Shown here: piece by piece, positions 42,377 to 51,673 of the stretch
Layout of the letters: every line of letters begins with the position of its first letter
Position numbering within the stretch: the stretch's first letter is position 1
From: Flavobacteriales bacterium
GTDB taxonomy: Bacteria; Bacteroidota; Bacteroidia; Flavobacteriales; UA16
NCBI GenBank assembly: GCA_028141885.1
Contig: JAOIQU010000007.1
Span: 1-51,717, forward strand
DNA: 51,717 nt
Direction of reading: 5' to 3'
Program-made: the position numbers and the translations under genes
Notes under the pieces: generated by a model
The model's database searches: none
Seen by the model: only the letters and a program-made list of their open reading frames with translations
What the model was told of the DNA's origin: nothing

Positions 42377-45300
42377 GCGTTGTCCTTGGCCCAAGGCCAG
42401 GTCCAGTTGAAGGACCTGTGCCATCGAATGCCAACCCCTTGGCTTGTGGTGTTGGCAGTTTGGGTCGCAGATGATTGGGCTTCTGAGAATCCGGTGAGTT
42501 GGAGGCTTTTGTCTTCGTTCAGGTGGTACAGCACCCTGACGTTTTGCAGGTGGGTTTCACCAAGGGCTTCCTGCGAAATTTCTCGGGATCCAACAGCACC
42601 TTCCACTTCCAATCGGTCATTCAGAAAACTGGCGCGAAGGGCCACTTGCAAGGCGTCTTGTTGTGAGGTTGAAGGTGTTTCTGTTTCTGTTGCTGTGCGC
42701 TGGACGTCGTATCGGATGCCAATGTCGATGTCCTCGTTGAACCGGCTGAGCCATTGAGACAGTTGAGATGTCACCACGTCAACGGTGTAGTCTTGGAGGC
42801 CGTTGGATCCCAATGCAAGTGAGTTGTACTGCGGTGGGAGAAATTCTTGAAGACTCAAGAGCGCGATGGCCTGACTGGTTTTTTCCGAGGGGTCGGCCAC
42901 GGCACTTGCCAGCGCTTCGGACACCAAGGGTGGGGCTTGAGGTGTGGCCAAGTCGAAGCTCAAATTGGGGGTCATCATGGGGCCAGTGAGTTGAAGCAAG
43001 ACTTCGACATCCTCGTTTTGGACTTGGGTGGCACCATTCCCCAAGAGCGGTTGAACGTTCGCACGCGTGGTGTACACGGCTTCCAAATCCAGCGTGCCTT
43101 CATACGGGTTGCCGTTCCAAAAGAGCCTGCCTCCAGGCTTGGCGACGAACGTCTTGCGCACCAAAGAACCGAACGCCAAGTCGTAACGGCCCTCCACGAT
43201 GGCCAGTTCACCATTCAGCGTCATGTGTTCCCAATCGTCCATGAGCACATGAAGGTTCCCTTGCGTGTGCCCCACGATGTTCGCGTTGTTTTCTGGGTCG
43301 GTGAGGATGGTGATTTTGGCGTCTGGTTTCGTCTCCAAATTCAGGTCAATCAGCATGCCAATTTCGTCTTCGTCGGGCATGACTTCTTCTTCGGCGATGG
43401 CTGTGGTTGGTTGCAAGAATTCGACGGTGTTGTTCCAACCTTCGGTTTCCTCAGTCAACAGGGCCAAACGCAAGTCTGTCCCCTCGAATGCGGCAAGATC
43501 TCCCCGGATGTCGAGATCCCCATCCCAGTAAAAGAGGTCGAGCGACCCACCGACAACGAGTTGGCCAAAGGCGACATCATTGTTGTTTTCCGGGAGGTTC
43601 ATCAGCAAGAGAGGGGTCGGCGTTTCCACAATGGAGGCGTCGAAGTTCCAATCCTCGAAATCGTTGTGAACCAGCGCACCTTCCATGCGCACCTTGTTGC
43701 CCAAGGCATCGTACATCGAGAAATTGTTGAGCCAGATGTCGCCCTCGTCGATTTGGAACGTTCCATGGCCGCCGAAGTGGGTGCCCAAATTGGAGACATC
43801 GGCTTTGAGGGAATCCACTTGGCCTTGACCTAGAATTCGCGGTTGTTGCAGCGATCCTTCGAGCTGCAAGTCAGCACTCAGGCGGCCTGTGAGTTGGACC
43901 AAGTTGGTGTCCAACCACGGCTGAGCCCAATCGAGGGGGAGGTTGGCCACATTGGCCGTCAGTTTGGGTTCCACATCGGGGCGGAACGGTTGCCAGGTGA
44001 GTTGTGACGTCAACGCGGTGCTGGTCTCTCGCCTCTTCGAATCCACAAACACATTCAGTACACCCTGATGCAGCGACATCCCCACGTCGACATGGTCGAG
44101 TTGGATGCTTTCGAAGGTCGCATCGAAGCCGTGGAAGGCCAAAAGGGTGGAGGGGACGTGGTTGGGTTCCCAAACCAAGCTGCCCTCCACCTCAAGTCGG
44201 GAAAGGCCAAGCGCGCTGTCCAAAGGTTGCGTCCAACCGTCCAAGTCATCGAAGACGCCTTCCAATTTGACGGTGGCCCTCCCAGCTTCCTCCAACTCGG
44301 TGATGATGTTTAACTCGCCTGTGGAACCCGAGAATGTGAGGTGCGGTGGAAATGGATTTTCGGACGAGGCGATCCATTGCAGAGGGGCGTCCTCAACCGT
44401 GAGCACCGAACCTGGAGTCGGCACCATCCATTCCAGGATTGAACATTCCCATTGGTCGGTTGACGTCGGTTCGGCTTCCATTTTCCAAACGAACGGGGCA
44501 CGACCCTTGCCACGCAGAATCAAGGAGGCCTCCCAAATGTCGTTGCCCACCAACTTCGCTTCAATGCCCATGGAATCTTCTCCGAGGGTGTCCAACAGCA
44601 CGTGAGATTGCAGGTTCACGGTCGTTGCCCTGCCGTGTGCGGCGGCGGTGAGTTCTGTGCGCTGGACAACCACATCCTTCCACAGGAGCTCAGGCACTGT
44701 CAATTGAGCCTGCACGTCCGTGCTGTCGACGCGGACTGAAAGGGACAGGGTGTCGAGCAAAGCGGCATCGGGCACGAGCCAGGCAGCCCACTCGGATTTC
44801 GGTGCAAGTTCACCCCGGAGGCGCATGTCGCCACGCACAACACCTTCTGCGCTTCGATGCAAAACAGCATCCATGTCGGGAGCCTCAGGAACCCCGCGTC
44901 CGTCAAAAAAAAGCCGAGCCCCTTGACCAAGAAGGTTCAGTGTCCACTCCGGTTCTGCACCACCCCATCGCACATGACCATGGCCAGTCAGGTCATCGTT
45001 GAGGTCGGCCAATTGGCAGCGTCCTTGCCAAGACACGCTTTGGTTGACAGAATCCAACTCCAGATGAAGGGTTGCAGACCCCACGGATGTGGCCTCCGAT
45101 CCTTCCACAGTCGCCGTGACGTCCAAAACATGTCCGTCAAGAACGCCCTTCATCGACCATGGAGGCTCGAAATCGGGTTGACCCAAAGCCAAATGGAGTG
45201 CGTCACCTTCGCCTTCAATCGTGGCTTCAATGCGCTCGGATGGGCCAGACACCCAAGGTCCCCAGGCGTCAACGACAGCCTGCACGTGTTCGGGAACACC

Positions 45301-46419
45301 AGGGGCGGCAAGCCACGTTGCCCAATCCGTCTTGGCCATTGCAACCAAGCGGGCGTCCACTTCGGGACCTCCTGTCAACCTGAGGTCCATTGAATGTTGG
45401 GTACCTTTGGCGTTCAATTTCAGGGTGTCTGAGGGGATGGCGGACTTGAAGGATGGGGGAATGTGGTCGATTTGGGCTTGCCCTTGCCATTCGTTGGCAT
45501 TTCCACTCGCCCAAATCGAAAGCCATCCGGGCCCATTTGCACTTGCGGTCCAAAGGGTGTCATTCAAATCCCAAGCAAGCGATGTGGTTTCACCGTTGAG
45601 CTGCAAGGTGTCCAACCACCCTTGGGGTTCGAGGTCGCGGACCCAGCTGGGGAGAATTTCCCACGTGACCTTCGCTTGGCCACGCCCCGTCATTTCGGGC
45701 CAAACCAGCGTGCCTTCAAAGTCCAACCCAGGCAGGGACAACGTTTCGGTCTGAACGTCCCAACCTCGGGGCGACCACGTTCCGTGCAGGGACGAGGCGT
45801 CCAATTCCACTGGGAATTCCATGGAGGGAAGGCTGCCACTGACGTATGACCATTCCAGCGTGTGGAGGTCGACGCCTACTGCATTGCACGTCAATCCAGT
45901 GCACCCACCTTGGCCCATGGTCACTTCGGGGTTGTTGAGTCCTCCAATGCGGATTTCTGCCCAATCCACTTGATGAAGGTCGACCCCCTGAAGGGTGCCT
46001 GTCCAAAGGGATTTCCAATCGAATTCAGAGTTCGCGTCGATGGCGCCACCTTCATCCGAGGGGTTGCTTGTTTGCGTGACGTCGAGGGTGCCAAGGTGAA
46101 TGCGGTCGACATGCAACACGCCTTTCGTCCATGAGATCCCGGTGCACGCAATCGTGTCGGTGTTGGCCATCCAGGAATCGTCGTCGATTTGAATGCCGTG
46201 CAGTTCAAAGCTGCGATTCGAGAGGCTCCATTCCACTTGGTCGATGTGCCAGTTTAGGCCCGCGCGATTTCCGGCCCATTGGACCAGCGTGGTGCGGCTG
46301 AAGTGCAAAGTCAATCCCAACAGCAGCCAAGCGGCGACAAGGCCAACGATTGCGCGTGCCGCGCGGCGCGATCGAGGCCTCGCAGTCATGGGGGTGTTGT
46401 GGTCGGAGTGACTCGGCAT
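42367..46419 (-). CDS. tamB: Translocation and assembly module protein TamB (DUF490)
   Basis: 1350 residues. TamB forms a long beta-groove that bridges the inner and outer membranes, linked to outer-membrane protein assembly and lipid transport. An N-terminal transmembrane helix (about residues 25-45: AIVGLVAAWLLLGLTLHF) is followed by hundreds of residues of strand repeats. The conserved C-terminal DUF490 domain contains GLQDYTVDVVTSQLSQW, IDIGIRYDVQR and LRASFLNDRLEVEGAVGS. No TamA gene is adjacent. Starts at 46419 (MPSHSDHN) and 46389 (MTARPRSRR) are both possible. It is divergent from tsaD. Confidence 0.88.
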   Translation of the reverse strand: MPSHSDHNTPMTARPRSRRAARAIVGLVAAWLLLGLTLHFSRTTLVQWAGNRAGLNWHIDQVEWSLSNRSFELHGIQIDDDSWMANTDTIACTGISWTKGVLHVDRIHLGTLDVTQTSNPSDEGGAIDANSEFDWKSLWTGTLQGVDLHQVDWAEIRIGGLNNPEVTMGQGGCTGLTCNAVGVDLHTLEWSYVSGSLPSMEFPVELDASSLHGTWSPRGWDVQTETLSLPGLDFEGTLVWPEMTGRGQAKVTWEILPSWVRDLEPQGWLDTLQLNGETTSLAWDLNDTLWTASANGPGWLSIWASGNANEWQGQAQIDHIPPSFKSAIPSDTLKLNAKGTQHSMDLRLTGGPEVDARLVAMAKTDWATWLAAPGVPEHVQAVVDAWGPWVSGPSERIEATIEGEGDALHLALGQPDFEPPWSMKGVLDGHVLDVTATVEGSEATSVGSATLHLELDSVNQSVSWQGRCQLADLNDDLTGHGHVRWGGAEPEWTLNLLGQGARLFFDGRGVPEAPDMDAVLHRSAEGVVRGDMRLRGELAPKSEWAAWLVPDAALLDTLSLSVRVDSTDVQAQLTVPELLWKDVVVQRTELTAAAHGRATTVNLQSHVLLDTLGEDSMGIEAKLVGNDIWEASLILRGKGRAPFVWKMEAEPTSTDQWECSILEWMVPTPGSVLTVEDAPLQWIASSENPFPPHLTFSGSTGELNIITELEEAGRATVKLEGVFDDLDGWTQPLDSALGLSRLEVEGSLVWEPNHVPSTLLAFHGFDATFESIQLDHVDVGMSLHQGVLNVFVDSKRRETSTALTSQLTWQPFRPDVEPKLTANVANLPLDWAQPWLDTNLVQLTGRLSADLQLEGSLQQPRILGQGQVDSLKADVSNLGTHFGGHGTFQIDEGDIWLNNFSMYDALGNKVRMEGALVHNDFEDWNFDASIVETPTPLLLMNLPENNNDVAFGQLVVGGSLDLFYWDGDLDIRGDLAAFEGTDLRLALLTEETEGWNNTVEFLQPTTAIAEEEVMPDEDEIGMLIDLNLETKPDAKITILTDPENNANIVGHTQGNLHVLMDDWEHMTLNGELAIVEGRYDLAFGSLVRKTFVAKPGGRLFWNGNPYEGTLDLEAVYTTRANVQPLLGNGATQVQNEDVEVLLQLTGPMMTPNLSFDLATPQAPPLVSEALASAVADPSEKTSQAIALLSLQEFLPPQYNSLALGSNGLQDYTVDVVTSQLSQWLSRFNEDIDIGIRYDVQRTATETETPSTSQQDALQVALRASFLNDRLEVEGAVGSREISQEALGETHLQNVRVLYHLNEDKSLQLTGFSEAQSSATQTANTTSQGVGIRWHRSFNWTWPWAKDNAQE

Positions 46420-46473
46420 GGCTGAGGTGTGGAAGATAGGTCTGGCGCGGCGTGGTTTGTATTTTCGTTTCCC

Positions 46474-47520
46474 ATGGAACGTGAAGGACATCCTGTGATT
46501 TTGGGCATCGAATCCTCGTGCGACGACACCTCAGCCGCGGTAATTTGTGGTCCGAAGGTGTTGAGCAACGTCGTCGCCAATCAGGCGCTGCATGCTGAAT
46601 TTGGAGGCGTTGTCCCAGAGTGGGCATCTCGTGCGCACTTGTCCAAGATTCACCCAGTGGTCGATGCCGCCTTGGTCAAAGCTGGCATCGAACTCGGAGA
46701 GGTGGATGCCGTGGCCTACACCTTGGGCCCCGGGTTGCAAGGATCTCTCCACGTCGGCACGTCCTACGCCAAAGCGCTGGCCTGGGCCGCTGACATCCCG
46801 GCGATTCCGGTGCATCACATGAGGGCGCACATTTTGGCGCACGTGTTGGAGCCAGGATCACCTCCCCAGTTTCCATTCCTTTGCTTGACGGTCAGTGGAG
46901 GGCACACCCAACTCGTGCTCGTCCAGTCCCCGGGCAACATGCAAGTCTTGGGTCAGACTTTGGACGATGCGGCGGGCGAGGCGTTTGACAAAGTGGCCAA
47001 ATTGATTGGCTTGCCCTATCCCGGAGGGCCTTTGGTGGACAAACTTGCTGCAACAGGCAACCCAGAAGTGTTTTCATTTTCGAGGCCTCGAATGGATGGA
47101 TACAACTGGAGTTTCAGCGGATTGAAAACCCAGGTGCTTCATTTTTTGACCCGCGAGCAACGCGAAGACCCCACGTTTGTCGAACGCCGGAAAGCAGACA
47201 TTTGCGCCTCTATCCAAGCGGCCATTTTGGACATGTTGATGGGGCCACTCCAAAAAGCGGTTGAAGAAACGGGCATTTCTGAGGTGGCCATCGCCGGAGG
47301 AGTCAGTGCGAATTCGGGTCTTCGCCAGCGGCTCGCAGAAGCCTCGGAAGACAAAGGGTGGACGGTCCACATTCCCCCAATGGCCTATTGCACGGACAAC
47401 GCCGCCATGATTGCTGCGGTCGGTTGGCTTGATGCAGTGGAGCAACGGTCGGGCACGCTGGCCGACGCTCCTTCACCCAGGTTGCCCGAGCTCGTCAGCC
47501 TCGCCATGAAACAAACTTGA
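46474..47520 (+). CDS. tsaD: tRNA N6-threonylcarbamoyladenosine synthase subunit TsaD
   Basis: 348 residues. Transfers threonylcarbamoyl to A37 of ANN-decoding tRNAs. The ASKHA fold is complete: GIESSCDDTSAAV, the metal-binding HMRAHILAH and the active-site GPGLQGSLHVG. SGGHTQL, GEAFDKVAKLIGLPYPGGP and the late VAIAGGVSANSGLR and CTDNAAMIA follow. The length is normal. ATG 46474 (MEREGHPVILGIE) is the natural start. A TATTTTCG box lies six bases before it. The stop overlaps the tail of the broken histidine kinase gene by 48 bases. Confidence 0.96.
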   Translation: MEREGHPVILGIESSCDDTSAAVICGPKVLSNVVANQALHAEFGGVVPEWASRAHLSKIHPVVDAALVKAGIELGEVDAVAYTLGPGLQGSLHVGTSYAKALAWAADIPAIPVHHMRAHILAHVLEPGSPPQFPFLCLTVSGGHTQLVLVQSPGNMQVLGQTLDDAAGEAFDKVAKLIGLPYPGGPLVDKLAATGNPEVFSFSRPRMDGYNWSFSGLKTQVLHFLTREQREDPTFVERRKADICASIQAAILDMLMGPLQKAVEETGISEVAIAGGVSANSGLRQRLAEASEDKGWTVHIPPMAYCTDNAAMIAAVGWLDAVEQRSGTLADAPSPRLPELVSLAMKQT

Positions 47521-48318
47521 GCGAACGGGGGGAAGCGAAAAAATCACTTCTGTGCTCCACGGCGTCGCTGCAGGTTGCATGACGATGCGTGCGTCGTGGT
47601 GGTGTTCCTTCAATCTGTTGCGGGTGACCTCCATGCCCACGGAGTTGTGGTTGACTGAATTGGCCTTCTCACTCAATCCACTGCCGTTGTCGCGAATGAC
47701 GATGTCCAACCACCCAGGGGCAGGTGCCTCAAGGGAGGGAGAGACGCTGATTTCGATGGCATGAGGTCCCTCATGGCCACCGAACCCGTGCCAAATCGCA
47801 TTCTCGACGGCAGGTTGCGTGACCAACGACGGAATGAGGGTGTCCAACCATGCTCGATGCTCACAACGGACGTTCCATTGAACAACGCGGCCTAAAAGAA
47901 TCTCTTCGAGTCTGACGTACTGTTCGAGGGTGTCAAATTCAGCACGGAGCGAGTGCACTCGGTCACCTTCTTCGCGCCAGTGTGCCCTCTACAATTGGAC
48001 GAAACTGGGAAAGACCTGTTTGGCCTCCTCAATTCGACCTTCCCCCCAAAGCCATTGGACAGAGGACAAGGCGTTGAACATGAAGTGAGGGCTGAGATGG
48101 AGTTTCAGCGTTTCCTTGCGTACGACTTTTCTGGAACCGTCAATGGATTGACGCTTGGTGGCCAGCGAAGCATGGGTGTGGAGCCGTTGATGCCGCTCGA
48201 GCCATGCCGGTGCCTGACGTCCATCTTGTTGGCTGTCTTTGGATGACTTGCGTGCAACCAGCCACCTGCTGAAGGCAAACCCAGTTGCACCGGTCACAAA
48301 CCAAACGACCACCGTCAC
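47473..48318 (-). pseudogene. LytS-type sensor histidine kinase split by an in-frame TAG
   Basis: From GTG 48318 the frame has a transmembrane segment, a linker and the H-box (LSPHFMFNALSSVQWLW). It stops at TAG (47989-47991, codon 110). Without any frame change it continues through RAHWREEGDRVHSLRAEFDT, the N-box (AVENAIWHGF) and the G-box (DNGSGL) to a stop at 47473. Both halves are needed for a working LytS kinase, so the gene is broken by one codon. A TGG-to-TAG change would give FVQLWR, as expected in homologues. Explanations are a nonsense mutation, suppression or a base-call error. No LytTR regulator is adjacent. Confidence 0.82.
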
Positions 48319-48397
48319 GGCCCATGTTATGAATGGAAACTACATGGGGGCAACGGAATCTCAATGCCCGAACTCCCTCAAATGCATAAGCGTGGGT

Positions 48398-49942
48398 TCA
48401 CGCTTCATCGTTGAAGGCGTGACGCAATGCTGTCTTGAGGTTTCGACAGTATTCGTCTTCCAACCAACTCCGGTAATTGGGCGTGGCCTTGGCGATGCAC
48501 TTCGCGTATTGCTTCACGCGAAACTTGACGTCGTCATTCAGCAAATCCACGAGCTCGACAGCATCCCAATAGTCCTCAGAGGCGTACTTGATCATGGCCA
48601 CATGTTGCTCCATGCTGCGTCGAATGGCTTCTTTGGGGCGCAACCCTTCGCGGGTGACCTCGACATACGCCTCGGCCATGTCAAATTCCGTAATCGGTCC
48701 GCCAGAAAAGCGATCGACGAGTTCCTCCGGCATTTCATACACGAACTCGTTTTCAATCTCCTCGTCGGTGTAGAGGCCGTCAATGTAGGATTGAGGCGAC
48801 TTGAAGATGTCGTGCCAGTTGATGTGGGCGTCCCACAGTCCAAACCTCCTTGCATTGTTGCCGAGGTCGATCACGACGAATTCCTTTTTGTTTTCCAACA
48901 CCCTTGAACCGCGACCGATCATTTGATGGTAGAGGGTCAGCGACTTGGTAGCCCTGTTGAGGATGATGGTTTCCACGGTGGGTTCGTCAAATCCCGTGGT
49001 CAAGATGGACACGGAAGAGAGCACGGCGTCAGGCGTGTTGTGAAACCAGGCCAAAATGTCGGCGCGTTCCTTTTCGCTGTGCGTGTTGTCGAGGTGCATG
49101 CAGGGATATCCTTCCTCGGCGAACATGGCCTGCACTTGTTTCGACGTATTGATGCCGTTGTTGAAGATGAGCGTTTTGGTCCCTTTGGCCTTCTCCTCAT
49201 AGGCGTAGAGGAGCTTTTCCTGCATGAGGAAGTTCCCATACAACCGCTCTGAAGAGCTGACGGTGTAATCGCCATTGATGCCCACTTTCAAGGCCCTCAA
49301 ATTCACGTCGTAACTGTACGTGTTGGCTTTGGCAAGGAACCCTTGCTCAACCAAGCTACCAATGCTTTCGCCCACAATCAGCTCGAGGTAGTTGTCGTGC
49401 AAGGGCAACTTGATGTTGCTCGACAGGGGAGTGGCCGTCACACCCAACAACACCTGTTTGTCAAAGTGCTTGAACAGTTTTCTAAAGCTGTTGTAGTGGG
49501 CTTCGTCGACCACAATGAGGCCCAAATCCTCGAACCCAATGCGTTCGTCATTCAGTCGGTTGTTCAAGGTTTCAACCATGGCTACGTAGCACCAATGCTC
49601 CTCGCTCTCTTCGAGTTCCTTGACCTTGCTGTTGATGATTTTGTTGGGAACACCAATGTCAGAAAGCATGGTCGAAGTCTGGCCCAAGAGTTCAATGCGG
49701 TGCGTCAAAATGAGCACGCGCTTTCCCGTTTCCAGGATGTACCGCTTCGCGAGTTCTGAAAAAATCACCGTTTTTCCGCCACCGGTTGGGAGCTGGTAGA
49801 GCAGGTTGTAGCCGGAAGGGAATTTCCGGATTCTCCCCATGATTTGCTCGATGGCATCTGCTTGATAACCATAGAGTTCCTTTCCCTTTTTGCTTTTGAG
49901 GCGTTTGACGACTTCGGGGTCGATGGGAAGGGCTTCAGTCAT
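48398..49942 (-). CDS. SF2 DEAD/DEAH-box helicase
   Basis: 514 residues. RecA-like domain 1 has LLYQLPTGGGKTVIF (motif I), LILTHRIELLGQ (Ia), VVDEAHYNSF (II) and LLGVTATPL (III). Domain 2 has TLIFNNGI (IV), HLDNTHSEKERADIL, SILTTGFDEPTVE (V) and YHQMIGRGSRV (VI). A C-terminal region of about 140 residues has no recognised domain. The layout is like the RAD25/UvrB-type helicase subunits of Bacteroidota and could act in DNA repair or restriction. A TATTTTTG box lies about 27 bases before the ATG. It is divergent from ung. Confidence 0.88.
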   Translation of the reverse strand: MTEALPIDPEVVKRLKSKKGKELYGYQADAIEQIMGRIRKFPSGYNLLYQLPTGGGKTVIFSELAKRYILETGKRVLILTHRIELLGQTSTMLSDIGVPNKIINSKVKELEESEEHWCYVAMVETLNNRLNDERIGFEDLGLIVVDEAHYNSFRKLFKHFDKQVLLGVTATPLSSNIKLPLHDNYLELIVGESIGSLVEQGFLAKANTYSYDVNLRALKVGINGDYTVSSSERLYGNFLMQEKLLYAYEEKAKGTKTLIFNNGINTSKQVQAMFAEEGYPCMHLDNTHSEKERADILAWFHNTPDAVLSSVSILTTGFDEPTVETIILNRATKSLTLYHQMIGRGSRVLENKKEFVVIDLGNNARRFGLWDAHINWHDIFKSPQSYIDGLYTDEEIENEFVYEMPEELVDRFSGGPITEFDMAEAYVEVTREGLRPKEAIRRSMEQHVAMIKYASEDYWDAVELVDLLNDDVKFRVKQYAKCIAKATPNYRSWLEDEYCRNLKTALRHAFNDEA

Positions 49943-50050
49943 GGTTGGGAATCAAGTGGGAAAGCGCAAAAATACCCCCTAGATTGGCCTATTGAAAGCG
50001 AATGCCCTCCAAACCCCTGTTGGGTTTTCCACAATTCATGCAAATCCACC

Positions 50051-50761
50051 ATGGCCACCAACCCATCTTGGCCCCAAGTCCCGGACGCCTGGCTCGCGTT
50101 GCTTCCCGCGTGGGCGCGTTTTGACGGAACGGAAATCGCACCGCGTGAACTGGAAAATGCTGTCATGCGGGCGGAAGGCTCCAACGTCCTGTGTCCGCCT
50201 TTGGCTCACGTGTGGCGGGCGTTTGAGTTGACGGCTCCGTCCGAGGTGCGGGTCGTGCTTTTGGGACAAGATCCTTACCACGGAGCGGGACAAGCTCATG
50301 GTTTGGCCTTCAGTGTGGCCGATCCGGCCTTGCCTGCGCCGTCATCCTTGCGAAACATGTTCAAAGAGCGCGCGAGTGATTTGCATTTGGAAGAGATCCG
50401 TGCGACCGATTTGTCCGACTGGGCCGAGCAAGGCGTCCTGATGCTCAACACGTCACTCACCACCGAGTTGGGAACGGCAGGCGCGCATCAACACTTGGGG
50501 TGGGAGATGCTGGTTCAAACGGCATTGATGAATCTGATGCAATCGCAGCAATCGTTGGTTTGGATCTTGTGGGGGCGACCCGCCCAAACCCTACATGCAA
50601 AGTTGCTCAAGGAACATGGGCAATCCAGGCCGATGGACACGCTGATTGCTTCCCCGCACCCCAGTCCGCTTGCGGCCTACCGCGGTTTTTGGGGCAGCAA
50701 ACCGTTCAGCCGCGCCAACGAAGCACTGCAGTCTAGGGGGGAGAGGCCCATTCGTTGGTGA
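50051..50761 (+). CDS. ung: Uracil-DNA glycosylase, family 1
   Basis: 236 residues. Excises uracil from DNA. The water-activating motif is LLGQDPYHGAGQAHGLAFSV, and the DNA-intercalation loop is HPSPLAAYRGFWGSKPF. VLMLNTSLTTELGTAGAHQH and WILWGRPAQTLHAKL are also diagnostic. The length is normal. ATG 50051 gives the standard N-terminus (MATNPSWPQ); the frame extends further upstream without support. It lies head to head with the helicase gene. Confidence 0.96.
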   Translation: MATNPSWPQVPDAWLALLPAWARFDGTEIAPRELENAVMRAEGSNVLCPPLAHVWRAFELTAPSEVRVVLLGQDPYHGAGQAHGLAFSVADPALPAPSSLRNMFKERASDLHLEEIRATDLSDWAEQGVLMLNTSLTTELGTAGAHQHLGWEMLVQTALMNLMQSQQSLVWILWGRPAQTLHAKLLKEHGQSRPMDTLIASPHPSPLAAYRGFWGSKPFSRANEALQSRGERPIRW

Positions 50762-50765
50762 GGGC

Positions 50766-51623
50766 TCAGAGGGCCCAAATCTTGACCGTACGATCGTCTC
50801 CGCCTGTCGCCAAGAAGGCGGCATCGGGTCCACCAACCACCATGGCATTCACCGAACGGGCATGGGGGCGAGGCAGCTTTCCCAGGGCGTCCAAAGAGGA
50901 GAGGTCCCAGGCCTTGACGTCGCGGTCTCGACCGCACGTCCAGAGCACGTTGCCTTGCAGCACGCCCCGGTAGATTGCACTTTGGTGCACATCGAGCGCC
51001 ACAACTTGCGCATCATTTCGATGGACTTTCAATTGTCCGTCTTGTCCGCCACTGAGGATGGCTTGCTTTGAGGGCAAGTGGAGGGCCCAGTAACAGCTTC
51101 GGTCGTGGGCGAGGACAGGCGTGGAGCATTCGAAATGGCGATTGACCACCATCCAGCCTCCCGCACTGCCTGTGGCCATGGTGCCAGATGGATGTGCCGC
51201 GATGTGTCGGATTTTGCCCAAATCCGTGGGCCATTGGTGCGTCACGACAGCACCTGCGGGTTGCCACTCCCATCGGCACAAGTTGCCTTGACCATCGCCA
51301 CTCCACAAGACCTCGTCTTGGTCTGCAAACAAGGCAAAGACTGGGGCCTTATGAACGTGCATGATTCGCGGGCCTTCCGGGGTGTGCATGACCAATTCGC
51401 CCGTCGAGTTTCCTCCGACGACCATGCCCTTCCAGAGGGTCAGTGCATAGAATGGCGAGCTGTGATGCGCCAAGGCCTTGCCGTGTTCCTCACCGTGTTT
51501 CCAAGCTGCCAGCACGCCGTCGCCACCCGCGGAGATCCAGCAACCTGTGGATTCGTGCCACGCCAGGTCGTACACCGCACCTTGATGGCCGCGAAGGACG
51601 AGGGGGGGAGCGCTTGGAATCAT
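50766..51623 (-). CDS. WD40-repeat protein
   Basis: 285 residues made of about six or seven WD40 blades. Repeats such as LVLRGHQGAVYDLAWHEST, LWKGMVVGGNSTGELVM and MVVGGPDAAFLATGGDD are followed by GH/WD-like closings (VKIWAL). There is no signal peptide, so it is cytosolic. WD40 proteins scaffold complexes, and the partner is unknown. Its start lies four bases from a perfect TACTTTTG box and it is divergent from the partial gene at the window edge. It converges with ung (stops five bases apart). Confidence 0.9.
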   Translation of the reverse strand: MIPSAPPLVLRGHQGAVYDLAWHESTGCWISAGGDGVLAAWKHGEEHGKALAHHSSPFYALTLWKGMVVGGNSTGELVMHTPEGPRIMHVHKAPVFALFADQDEVLWSGDGQGNLCRWEWQPAGAVVTHQWPTDLGKIRHIAAHPSGTMATGSAGGWMVVNRHFECSTPVLAHDRSCYWALHLPSKQAILSGGQDGQLKVHRNDAQVVALDVHQSAIYRGVLQGNVLWTCGRDRDVKAWDLSSLDALGKLPRPHARSVNAMVVGGPDAAFLATGGDDRTVKIWAL

Positions 51624-51627
51624 GGCG

Positions 51628-51635
51628 CAAAAGTA
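51628..51635 (-). promoter_or_regulatory. -7 box TACTTTTG, leaderless spacing
   Basis: An exact TAnnTTTG match on the minus strand, four bases (cgcc) before the WD40 gene start at 51623. Confidence 0.65.
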
Positions 51636-51638
51636 GCG

Positions 51639-51669
51639 TTTGGTGCCAAGGAATTCGTTTGTATGTTGC
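51639..51669 (+). promoter_or_regulatory. -33/-7 promoter of the edge gene
   Basis: TTTG (51639-51642), a 19-base spacer and TATGTTGC (51662-51669) fit the Bacteroidota promoter. The box lies four bases before the ATG at 51674. It overlaps the divergent WD40 promoter region. Confidence 0.55.
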
Positions 51670-51673
51670 CATC

